The notes below the pieces were generated by a model that worked only from the letters and a program-made list of their open reading frames with translations, did no database searches and was not told the DNA's origin. Position numbers and translations under genes: made by a program. From the NCBI RefSeq assembly GCF_000317025.1, contig NC_019689.1, positions 2,705,501 through 2,769,500 on the forward strand: a stretch of DNA of 64,000 bases. Reading direction: 5' to 3'. The first letter of the stretch is position 1; each line of letters opens with the position of its first letter. This DNA comes from Pleurocapsa sp. PCC 7327. GTDB lineage: Bacteria > Cyanobacteriota > Cyanobacteriia > Cyanobacteriales > Microcystaceae. Below are positions 27,110-35,048 of this stretch, in pieces.

Positions 27110-28936
27110 TTATACGATGGGACTCAGGGCTAGAAGTCTAGCAGCTTCTTCGGCTTGAAGCGGTTTGCTGAACCGATAACCCTGCATTTCCTCGCAATGT
27201 AAGCTGCGCAGGAGTTCGACTTGCTGCTCGGTCTCTACGCCTTCTGCAACTACTCTTAAATTCAAACTGCGCCCCAGGGTAATTAAAGCCGATAGCAGCG
27301 CCGCATCTTGGGAGTCCTCTTTGAGTTCTCGCACGAAAGACTGAGCGATTTTGAGGGTATGGAAGGGAAATTGTTTCAGGTAGCCCAGAGAAGAACAGCC
27401 GATCCCAAAATCATCCATCGAGATGCTAACGCCTAGCTGTTGTAGCTCTCGCAGTACTTTCCCGGCTAATTCTAAGTCTTGCATCAGGGCAGCTTCTGTA
27501 ATTTCTAGCTCCAGCCAATGAGGAGCGAGTCCCGTTTCATCTAAGACTTGTCCCACCATTTTGACGAGATCTGGGTGTTGCAATTGTCGGGGCGAGAGGT
27601 TAACTGAGACGGGCATAGCAGACAAGCCGATTTTCTGCCAAGCTTGATTTTGAGTGCAGGCAGTCTTGAGAACCCATTTGCCAATAGGGATAATGAGATC
27701 GGTTTCTTCAGCTAGAGGGATAAATTTGCTGGGCGATACTTGTCCGAAGCGAGGATGCTTCCAGCGCAGGAGGGCTTCCATGCCATGAATTTCGCCGCTG
27801 CTAATGTTGACTTGCGGTTGATAGTACAGGGAAAATTCTTCTTGTGCCAGCGCTTGAGATAGGACATTCTTCGCCTTAAATAGCTGAGCAGCCTTGGGAT
27901 CTACCGTCGAACCCTGCGAGGCAGAACCATCTATCTTTCGCTCTTTATTTTGGCGCAGATTGGCTGTCGCTTGTTCTACGAGCGTGTTGACATCTTGCCC
28001 GTCTTGAGGATAGAGGGCTACCCCCATTTGGCTTCTTAGCTGAAGTTTCTGACCGGACACTTCAAATGGCTGCTGGAGGATCTCTAAAATTCTTTGACCG
28101 ATTTTGCTGACATCCTCGATATGACTGATGCGAGGCAGAAGTATCGCAAACTCATCGCCTCCCCAGCGGGCGACGATATCGCCAGAGCGAAAACAGGAGT
28201 TGAGACGGTCGGCACAGCATTTTAATAACTGGTCGCCGATAGGATAGCCGAAACCATCGTTAATTTGTTTGAAGCTATCGAGATCGAGCAAAACAACGCC
28301 GACTAGATTTTGATTTCTCTTAGCATTGGAGAGGGCGATAGAGAGATACTCGTGAAATAGGGTTCGGTTGGGTAAATCGGTAAGAGGATCGCGAAACGCC
28401 TGTTCTTGAATGGTTTCTTTGCTACTCAAATTGTCTTGGCGATCGTCATTCAGGGTCAGAGTTGCACGCAAGGTCGATTTGAATGAGGTCGTCTCTCTAG
28501 GCTTCACGGCAGTTACCTCACCTATGGTTCGTTCGTTTAAAGTGCCATTACCATTTCTGAAGCGCTCTATATTGATGAAAGTATCGGCCCCATTAGTCGT
28601 ACAGTGATAGCTAGCGTTAACGCTACAACCGAAGTTAATTAAATCGCCATTTTTGAGTTCTTTGACAAGGCATTTTTCTCCGTTAACAAATACGCCATTA
28701 ACGCTCTTATTTCCCTCTAAATCGCCGTCTAAAATCCAGTAGGAGTAACTATTCGTTTTGGTGTTGAGTCTTCTAATTAAAGTGGCGTGTTTGCGAGAGG
28801 CTTGCTTGGAGTTGAGCACGATCGCATTGCTCTTATGACGACCCATAGAGTAGGTTGCTTCTTCGAGAGAAATCGTTCTTCTGTATTTTTCGTCTTCGAT
28901 CACGAGAATATGAGAACCTGCTTGAGAGTTAACCAT
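27110..28936 (-). CDS. FHA-GGDEF-EAL protein, diverged paralogue
   Basis: 608 residues from the ATG complement at 28934-28936 with AGGAAGG before it; the frame extends further upstream but overlaps the neighbour. FHA domain at about 10-105 (MGRHKSN, SRKHATLIRR, VNGVFVNGEK), then GGDEF with RWGGDEF intact plus an RSGD I-site, then EAL (EALLRW). Several EAL consensus positions have changed: FGIGCSSL instead of FGTGYSSL and LKIAQSF instead of LKIDxSF. These may weaken phosphodiesterase activity. It is a tandem paralogue of the next gene, from which it lacks the PAS domain. The gap is only 47 bp, so they are probably cotranscribed. Confidence 0.9.
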   Translation of the reverse strand: MVNSQAGSHILVIEDEKYRRTISLEEATYSMGRHKSNAIVLNSKQASRKHATLIRRLNTKTNSYSYWILDGDLEGNKSVNGVFVNGEKCLVKELKNGDLINFGCSVNASYHCTTNGADTFINIERFRNGNGTLNERTIGEVTAVKPRETTSFKSTLRATLTLNDDRQDNLSSKETIQEQAFRDPLTDLPNRTLFHEYLSIALSNAKRNQNLVGVVLLDLDSFKQINDGFGYPIGDQLLKCCADRLNSCFRSGDIVARWGGDEFAILLPRISHIEDVSKIGQRILEILQQPFEVSGQKLQLRSQMGVALYPQDGQDVNTLVEQATANLRQNKERKIDGSASQGSTVDPKAAQLFKAKNVLSQALAQEEFSLYYQPQVNISSGEIHGMEALLRWKHPRFGQVSPSKFIPLAEETDLIIPIGKWVLKTACTQNQAWQKIGLSAMPVSVNLSPRQLQHPDLVKMVGQVLDETGLAPHWLELEITEAALMQDLELAGKVLRELQQLGVSISMDDFGIGCSSLGYLKQFPFHTLKIAQSFVRELKEDSQDAALLSALITLGRSLNLRVVAEGVETEQQVELLRSLHCEEMQGYRFSKPLQAEEAARLLALSPIV

Positions 28937-28983
28937 GTTTGCCTTCCTATTAATAAATAATTTGTGTATTTGTGAATTTAAAA

Positions 28984-31101
28984 TTACCCTGCCATTTTGG
29001 TATGACAAGTCAGAAAGTTGACTACCTCTGTGGCAATCAGGGGCTTGCTCAACCAATATCCCTGTATGGCTTCGCATTGTAGATTTCGCAGTAATTCGAG
29101 TTGTTGCTGCGTTTCTACGCCTTCGGCAATGACTCGCAGATTGAGTCCGCGTCCTAGAGCAATGACTGCTGAAATAATTGCTGTATCGCGAGAATTTTCT
29201 TTAAGATCGCGAACAAAAGATTGGTCAATTTTGAGGGTATGGAAAGGAAATTGTTTGAGATAGCTGAGAGAGGAGTATCCGGTTCCGAAATCATCTAGAG
29301 AGATACGAACGCCGATTTGCTGCAATCTCTCCAGCGCTCGACGAGCAAAATTGACATTTTGCATGATGATGGTTTCTGTAATTTCTAATTCCAGCCATTG
29401 AGGATCTATTTCTGTCTCTTGTAAGATTTGCGTCACCATCTCTACTAGGTTGGCGTTTTGGAATTGTCGGGCGGAGAGATTGACCGACACCTTGAACGGC
29501 TCTATTCCTAGTAATTGCCAAGCTTTAATTTGAGCGCAGGCACTCTTGAGTACCCATTCGCCGATAGGGACGATCAGTCCGTTGTCTTCGGCTAGCGGGA
29601 TAAATTTGGCTGGCGAGACTAGCCCTAATTCGGGATTGTGCCAGCGCAGAAGCGCCTCCATACCAAAGATCTTTCCACTCTCAATATCGAGTTGAGGTTG
29701 GTAGACGAGGAACAATTCCTCATTGGCTAAAGCTTGATGGAGCAGATGCTCTAGTCGCAACCACTCCGAGACTTTAGAAGTCATGGTCGAGCTATAAAAC
29801 TGATAGCGATCGCGACCTTGTTCTTTACCGCGATAGAGGGCTGCGTCGGCATTTTTGAGCAGCGTTTCGGGATCTTCTCCATCTTGAGGATAGATAGCAA
29901 TGCCAAGGCTACTCTTGACATACAGTTTGTGTTCGTCGACTTCAAAGGGCTGTTTGATTTCTCCGAGCAGTCTCTCGGCAAGCTTGGCAGCTTCTTCAAT
30001 ATTTTTAATGTGGGGCAGCAGGATCGTAAATTCATCGCCTCCCCAACGCGCGATGGTATCGCCCTCCCTCAAGCAGGCATTCAAGCGTTTGGCAAATAGT
30101 TGCAGGATGCGATCGCCGATGCTGTGTCCTAAGGTGTCGTTGATGTTCTTAAAACAGTCGAGATCGAGAAAGATGACTGCCATTTGGGTTTGATTGCGAT
30201 GGGCATTGGCGATCGCCAGTGCCAACTGTTCGTGGAAGAGGGAGCGGTTGGGCAGCTCGGTAAGCGCATCGTGAAACGCTTGATATTGCAAAATTTCTTC
30301 GATTCGTTTCCGTTCGGTAATATCAAAAATGTAGCTTCTAATCAGTTTGCTTTCAGATAAGTAGTGAACGTGTTGTTCAAAGACTTCTTCTTCAACTTTG
30401 ACTTCTCGAATTAATAAATTGCCATTGCGATGCTGATTTTTTTCTAGTAAATCTTTGAGAATGGGATGCTCTAGCTTGGTTTTATAAATATCGGAAAATT
30501 TTAGACTGGCTGCTGAATTTAGATAAGTGATTTGACCTTCCCAATCAATTTCAATAATTGGATTTGGGCTTAATTCGACTAAAGATGCTAATTTGGTTAG
30601 CTCGTAATTATTATCCTCTTCGATTTCGTTTTTTATAATAACTTGAGTTTGTTTGAATTGCTCTTTAGAAATATTAAAAGAGGTGGATTTTTCAGGGATT
30701 ATCTGGCTATCTTTATAGCGATCGACATTAAGCTTATTTGAAGAGTTATTAATAATGTAATAACTCATTCTAATATCATCAGATAGGTTGATTAAATCTC
30801 CGTGTTTAAGCTCATGCTCTAGACATTTTCTCCCGTTAACGAAAATGCTATTCTTGCTTTTATTTCCATCTAAATCTCCATCAATAATACAAAATGAATG
30901 ACCGTTGTCTCGATTTTCATTTTTCCTTAGAATAGTGGCATGTTTGCGAGACAACTTTTGAGAAAAAATAACAATTGAGTTGCTCGTCTGCCGACCAATT
31001 GAGTACATAGGCTGTTCAAGAGAAACTGTTCGTCTCAAATTAGGAGCATCAATTACCAAGATGTGGTTAACTTTTTTTAGGTTGTCTACTAGGGTTAACA
31101 T
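28984..31101 (-). CDS. FHA-PAS-GGDEF-EAL c-di-GMP turnover protein
   Basis: 705 residues. FHA at about 10-105 (IGRQTSNS, SRKHATILRK, NSIFVNGRK), PAS at about 165-270, GGDEF with RWGGDEF and an REGD I-site, and EAL with EALLRW, EITET, DDFGTGYSSL and KIDQSF all intact. It could both make and break c-di-GMP; the FHA domain suggests control by Ser/Thr phosphorylation. AGGAC precedes the ATG. It lies upstream of the diverged paralogue on the same strand. Gene order and sequence indicate a tandem duplication. Confidence 0.93.
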   Translation of the reverse strand: MLTLVDNLKKVNHILVIDAPNLRRTVSLEQPMYSIGRQTSNSIVIFSQKLSRKHATILRKNENRDNGHSFCIIDGDLDGNKSKNSIFVNGRKCLEHELKHGDLINLSDDIRMSYYIINNSSNKLNVDRYKDSQIIPEKSTSFNISKEQFKQTQVIIKNEIEEDNNYELTKLASLVELSPNPIIEIDWEGQITYLNSAASLKFSDIYKTKLEHPILKDLLEKNQHRNGNLLIREVKVEEEVFEQHVHYLSESKLIRSYIFDITERKRIEEILQYQAFHDALTELPNRSLFHEQLALAIANAHRNQTQMAVIFLDLDCFKNINDTLGHSIGDRILQLFAKRLNACLREGDTIARWGGDEFTILLPHIKNIEEAAKLAERLLGEIKQPFEVDEHKLYVKSSLGIAIYPQDGEDPETLLKNADAALYRGKEQGRDRYQFYSSTMTSKVSEWLRLEHLLHQALANEELFLVYQPQLDIESGKIFGMEALLRWHNPELGLVSPAKFIPLAEDNGLIVPIGEWVLKSACAQIKAWQLLGIEPFKVSVNLSARQFQNANLVEMVTQILQETEIDPQWLELEITETIIMQNVNFARRALERLQQIGVRISLDDFGTGYSSLSYLKQFPFHTLKIDQSFVRDLKENSRDTAIISAVIALGRGLNLRVIAEGVETQQQLELLRNLQCEAIQGYWLSKPLIATEVVNFLTCHTKMAG

Positions 31102-31254
31102 CTTGTATTGTCCTAAGAGCGGGTATTTAGAGTTTGTTTAATCATTAGCGCCTTAAAATTTGGCTTCTTAATAACAGAATGCCCTCTAAAAACGGTTCCC
31201 TCAGCAACAGTTGTCACTCGCCCGTCGTGATTTCGATCGCAATCAAAGGTAATT

Positions 31255-32169
31255 ATGAAACCTCGACAAAAGAGAAATTCCGCAAAAGCTCGTCAGCATG
31301 GGTTTCCAGTCGCTAAAATCCAAATCCAAGACGGACGCTTTCAAATAGTCAGTCTTGGCGCTTGGTATTCCTACTGGCGCGATCCCTATCACATGATGCT
31401 GACCATTTCTTGGTGGGGATTTATTGCCATCGTCGCGATCGCCTATATTGCCCTCAATGCCCTTTTTGCGCTGTTATATCTGGCAGGCGGGGATTGTCTG
31501 GAAGGAGCACGTCCGGGATCTTTTGAGGATACGTTTTTTTTCAGCGTTCATACGCTTGCATCGATTGGCTATGGCGTCATCGCGCCAAAAACTACCTACG
31601 CCAATATCATTGTCACGCTATCGGCGATTACGAGTTTATTAACCATCGCTGTCGTCACTGGACTTGCCTTTGCTCGATTTTCCTTGCCTACAGCTCGCGT
31701 TCTCTTTAGTCGCGTTGCCGTAATTGCCCCCTACGATGGCGTTCCCACTCTCATGTTTCGGGCGGCTAATCAGCGCCGCAACCTGATTTTAGAAGCACAG
31801 TTACAGGTTTATCTCATGCGCGACGAAATTAGTAGCGAAGGGCAATTTATGCGTCGGATCTATGACCTCAAGCTGCTAAGACACCAATCGCCGAGCTTTG
31901 CACTGACTTGGGCTGCCATGCACCCGATCGATGAAAATAGCCCTCTCTATGGCGCTACGCCAGACTCTTTATTTGACAATCAAACGACTCTAGTCATCTC
32001 GCTCAGCGGAATCGACGAAACTGTCGCTCAGGCGATTCACGCCCGTCACATTTACGCCGCTCAAGACATTCTCTGGAACAATCGATTTGTTGATGTCCTT
32101 CGCGACTCTCCCAATGGCGATCGCTACATCGACTACAACCATTTTCACGATATCGTTCCGATAGAGTAA
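31255..32169 (+). CDS. inward-rectifier-type potassium channel (KirBac family)
   Basis: 304 residues. Slide helix and first membrane helix at about 40-78, pore helix and filter at 92-107, second membrane helix at about 117-140, and a cytoplasmic Kir immunoglobulin-like domain (LMFRAANQRRNLILEAQL ... FALTWAAMHPIDENSPL). The filter reads SIGYG at 103-107, with Ser in place of the usual first Thr. The pattern W-R-D-P near residue 42 and the HPID loop are KirBac hallmarks. An inner-membrane K+ channel, likely gated by lipids or pH. It stands alone, divergent from the FHA genes. Confidence 0.93.
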   Translation: MKPRQKRNSAKARQHGFPVAKIQIQDGRFQIVSLGAWYSYWRDPYHMMLTISWWGFIAIVAIAYIALNALFALLYLAGGDCLEGARPGSFEDTFFFSVHTLASIGYGVIAPKTTYANIIVTLSAITSLLTIAVVTGLAFARFSLPTARVLFSRVAVIAPYDGVPTLMFRAANQRRNLILEAQLQVYLMRDEISSEGQFMRRIYDLKLLRHQSPSFALTWAAMHPIDENSPLYGATPDSLFDNQTTLVISLSGIDETVAQAIHARHIYAAQDILWNNRFVDVLRDSPNGDRYIDYNHFHDIVPIE

Positions 32170-32229
32170 AGAAAAATGGCGTTTTTCAATTTTCAAGAAT
32201 TTTATTTTGGCTCGATAAGCTATAAACTC

Positions 32230-33162
32230 TTATTTTCGCTTGCCGATCGCTTTTTTAATGTTTTGTTTAACTTGAGCCACGAATTTTTGCCACTGACTTT
32301 CTTGTTGGGTTGGCAAAACAACTTGAGGCGGTTTTGTTTCTCCCAAATAACGGTAGTATTCCCAGAGTTCTCGATAAGCGCCGCCAGGGATCATGGGCGT
32401 ACCTGCCCAGTGAAGGTATCTCAATCGATTCTCTCCGTCATATAAAACATGCTCTTTTTCTGTAAAATGTTGGGAACCTGCCCAGCTACCGGGTTCTTTA
32501 TCGGAAATTTTAACCAAATTCAGTCTTTTTTGTGTTGTTTTGAGAACAATATAATTAAGAATTGGTTGATCGGTTGTTTTGTAAGAAAAGTCAAAATATT
32601 CTCGATGTTGGGCGCATTCTTGTAATAATTCGTACAGTTGAGATTCTGAAAATATTCCTTTTTTAGATGCCCAAAAGCCGCTATTAAAAACATCTTCTAA
32701 TTCGCGATCGCTAAAGATTCCTTGCTCTTTAACTACAGAAGAAAAAATATCGGCTAGTTGTCTTTTTTTATGGTGATAATCGCAGCAAACAAACTCATAT
32801 TCAGATAAATAGTTTAAAATATCGACAATTTTTTCAAAAACTAGGATATCTGTATCGATATAAAGAAATTCATCTAGTGGTCCAAACCACTGAACAAATT
32901 TCCGCATTTTGTTAGGGTTGTTTAAGAAATCTCTATCGAAAATTTCTCCAACTTTTTGCGTAAATTTTTCCAGGAAATCTAAATCGGGAAAAATTTCTAC
33001 ATTATGCTTTTGTTTGAGAATATTAGCTACTTTTTTATACTGTTCGTTGAAAGGAATCAAGAAAACGGAAACATCTCGGTCATGATAGCGGATACTATTT
33101 AGGAGTGCGATCGCATTCTCGATAACTTTATCATTAGCAACTATATAAATGCCGCGATTCAT
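32230..33162 (-). CDS. Npun_R2821/R2822-like glycosyltransferase-fold protein, copy 1
   Basis: 310 residues. N-terminal MNRGIYIVANDKVIENAIAL and a D-x-D motif DTD (103-105, within FLYIDTDILVF) indicate a GT-A type nucleotide-sugar transferase fold. A later NSGFWASKKG segment and a C-terminal YLHWAGTPMIPG are shared with the next gene. I recognise it as the same family as the Npun_R2821/Npun_R2822 proteins, whose substrate is not known to me. No signal peptide or membrane helix; cytosolic. The two siblings are 10 bp apart on the same strand, but only about a third identical by eye. The C-terminus is Lys-rich. Confidence 0.75.
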   Translation of the reverse strand: MNRGIYIVANDKVIENAIALLNSIRYHDRDVSVFLIPFNEQYKKVANILKQKHNVEIFPDLDFLEKFTQKVGEIFDRDFLNNPNKMRKFVQWFGPLDEFLYIDTDILVFEKIVDILNYLSEYEFVCCDYHHKKRQLADIFSSVVKEQGIFSDRELEDVFNSGFWASKKGIFSESQLYELLQECAQHREYFDFSYKTTDQPILNYIVLKTTQKRLNLVKISDKEPGSWAGSQHFTEKEHVLYDGENRLRYLHWAGTPMIPGGAYRELWEYYRYLGETKPPQVVLPTQQESQWQKFVAQVKQNIKKAIGKRK

Positions 33163-33172
33163 CTATTTGACC

Positions 33173-34168
33173 TCAAAATGTCAATCCTAATTTTTTCAAG
33201 ACTTTTTTAGCCAGATTGGAAGATTGTCGATAAGGTTTCGCTTTCTCATTAAAATTGGGACGTTGTTCTGGTTCGTAAAGATAGCGGTAATACAAGAAAA
33301 TATCTCGATAGGGAAAGCTAAGATTTTCTCCCGCACAGACTTGAGCAAAGACGCTGGAGCAAATCCCAATATAGTGCAAATAAGTCAAGCGATTGCCTTT
33401 ATCGTAGAGCAAGTTATCTCTACTTTTAAAATGCCTGGAAGTAATGCTGCACCCCGTTCTTTGATTTTTAGAAAGCTGGAGCGACAAATTATAAATCGAA
33501 TAACCCGATCGCATCATCATATAGTTAATCAAAGTTTGATCGGGAGCCATAGGATAGAGAATTTCTGCTTCTCCAGATTTGAGGCGATCGAGCAACCAAT
33601 TTCTTCTCTCTTCGTCAAATAAATCTTTTTTAGAGGCATAAAACCCCGAACAAAAAATTTCAGATTTAATTCTTTGTGTTGGAAAAATTTCTGTTAACTT
33701 AGCTGAGGAAAGTTCGTAAACGTGAGTAGGATCTTTATACTGAAAGTCATAAACAATACAATCGTCGAGATCGAGTCGAGCAAAGATCGAGTCAACCGAA
33801 TCTAAGAGTAAGGTATCGGCATCCATGTAAAGAAAGCGATCGAAAGGAGCATCGAATGCACAATAGCGCCGATGGGTGCCAAAGCGATGATATCCCCTAC
33901 TTCCTACCTTACCCCAACGCTCTCTTGCAGTCGGATGAGTATCCCAAGCCGACCGAGCAAAATTATCCCATTTTTCGATCGAGTTGCGATCGTCGTACAA
34001 CTGTACGTTAGGGCGCTTGGCAATCTCAGCCGCAATTTTTTCGGTATTGTCGTCGTAAGGATAAACACAAACGGGAGTTTCCGAATCTGAATTGGCTTCA
34101 ATGCTATTAAGTAAAGCAATTAGTTGGTCGTAAACTCGGTCGTTAGCTAAGGTACAAATTCCATCCAT
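33173..34168 (-). CDS. Npun_R2821/R2822-like glycosyltransferase-fold protein, copy 2
   Basis: 331 residues. MDGICTLANDRVYDQLIALLNSI at the N-terminus parallels the sibling, and the DxD is DAD (116-118, FLYMDADTLLL). CSGFYASKKDLF and LTYLHYIGI match the sibling's equivalents. It is the upstream gene of a probable two-gene operon. Role likely in glycan or glycolipid modification, inferred from fold only. The start is ATG at 34166-34168 with no obvious ribosome site. Confidence 0.75.
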   Translation of the reverse strand: MDGICTLANDRVYDQLIALLNSIEANSDSETPVCVYPYDDNTEKIAAEIAKRPNVQLYDDRNSIEKWDNFARSAWDTHPTARERWGKVGSRGYHRFGTHRRYCAFDAPFDRFLYMDADTLLLDSVDSIFARLDLDDCIVYDFQYKDPTHVYELSSAKLTEIFPTQRIKSEIFCSGFYASKKDLFDEERRNWLLDRLKSGEAEILYPMAPDQTLINYMMMRSGYSIYNLSLQLSKNQRTGCSITSRHFKSRDNLLYDKGNRLTYLHYIGICSSVFAQVCAGENLSFPYRDIFLYYRYLYEPEQRPNFNEKAKPYRQSSNLAKKVLKKLGLTF

Positions 34169-34298
34169 AAATCTAAATTACAAGCCCCAATTTAGTTTAG
34201 CTAATTCAGTCAACTTGAGAAATTGTGACCGAGTTTTGTTGATTTGCCTTTTGAGTTACATGCCAATTGCATTTTAACCAGAATGGGCTAGGATTATG

Positions 34299-34334
34299 AA
34301 AAAAACCTGCCACAACTGCATTAAGTCAGGCAGG
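34299..34334 (-). terminator. Rho-independent terminator of the glycine-zipper gene
   Basis: Reading the minus strand, CCTGCC (complement 34329-34334) pairs with GGCAGG (complement 34306-34311), followed by seven T (complement of 34299-34305). It lies 106 bp after the stop of the minus-strand gene at 34440. Confidence 0.75.
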
Positions 34335-34439
34335 CTATCATGCACAAATAAATTCCCAACGGTCTTCAAATTAGCTTTTTAACGATCGACCCCCGTAAGA
34401 GGAATTGACTCGTTAGTCACCCTATAAAGAAATTAGAAC

Positions 34440-34826
34440 TTAGTCTTTAGTGATGTTGACAACTACACCAGTGACTGCTCCTTTGATGGCATTATTACCT
34501 AGCGAGCTATTGTTGGTAATTTCGCCAGTTACTGCATTAGCTGCTGCCCCAACTGCGGCATCTTGAATGAGACTGGGAAGGGTACCGCTATTGCGATTAT
34601 GCGTCGCGCTGACTGCTGCGCCCGCTGCCGCCCCTCCTACCGCATTTTTCCAGGTACTGCTTCGTCGATCGAGAATTTCTCCAGCAACGACTCCGGTAGC
34701 TGCTCCTACAGCAGTATCCTTAATTAGATCGGCACGAGCAGGTTGAGATGGCAATAAAATAGTTCCTAGGATGCCAGTGGCAACGATCGCCGGAGCGAAC
34801 AAGGTGATTTTTTGTCCTCTTGTCAT
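34440..34826 (-). CDS. exported glycine-zipper protein
   Basis: 128 residues with ribosome site CAGGAG before the ATG. Signal peptide to about residue 32 (core FAPAIVATGILGTILL, end PSQPARA). The mature part repeats Gly/Ala-rich segments, KDTAVGAATGVVAGEI, NAVGGAAAGAAVS, QDAAVGAAANAVTGEI, AIKGAVTGVVVN, resembling glycine zippers that pack in membranes or form amyloid-like oligomers. Family function is not defined; related proteins sit in the envelope. It has its own terminator. Confidence 0.75.
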   Translation of the reverse strand: MTRGQKITLFAPAIVATGILGTILLPSQPARADLIKDTAVGAATGVVAGEILDRRSSTWKNAVGGAAAGAAVSATHNRNSGTLPSLIQDAAVGAAANAVTGEITNNSSLGNNAIKGAVTGVVVNITKD

Positions 34827-35048
34827 TTCTCACTCCTGTTAGTAAAGTTTTTATGAGGCTCTATTAACCTTTTTTAAAGGCTATTGCGATCGCTTGAGGA
34901 TGTCAGTCCCACTCCAATTGGGAAAATTTCCGATCCCAATTGTGGAAAATAGTAGAAAAAAAGGGAAAATAGTAGAAATTCAAATGGGGACAATCCAATT
35001 GGTAATTGGCAATAGTGTCGTAGGGAAATTAATGGTATTGCCCAATTG

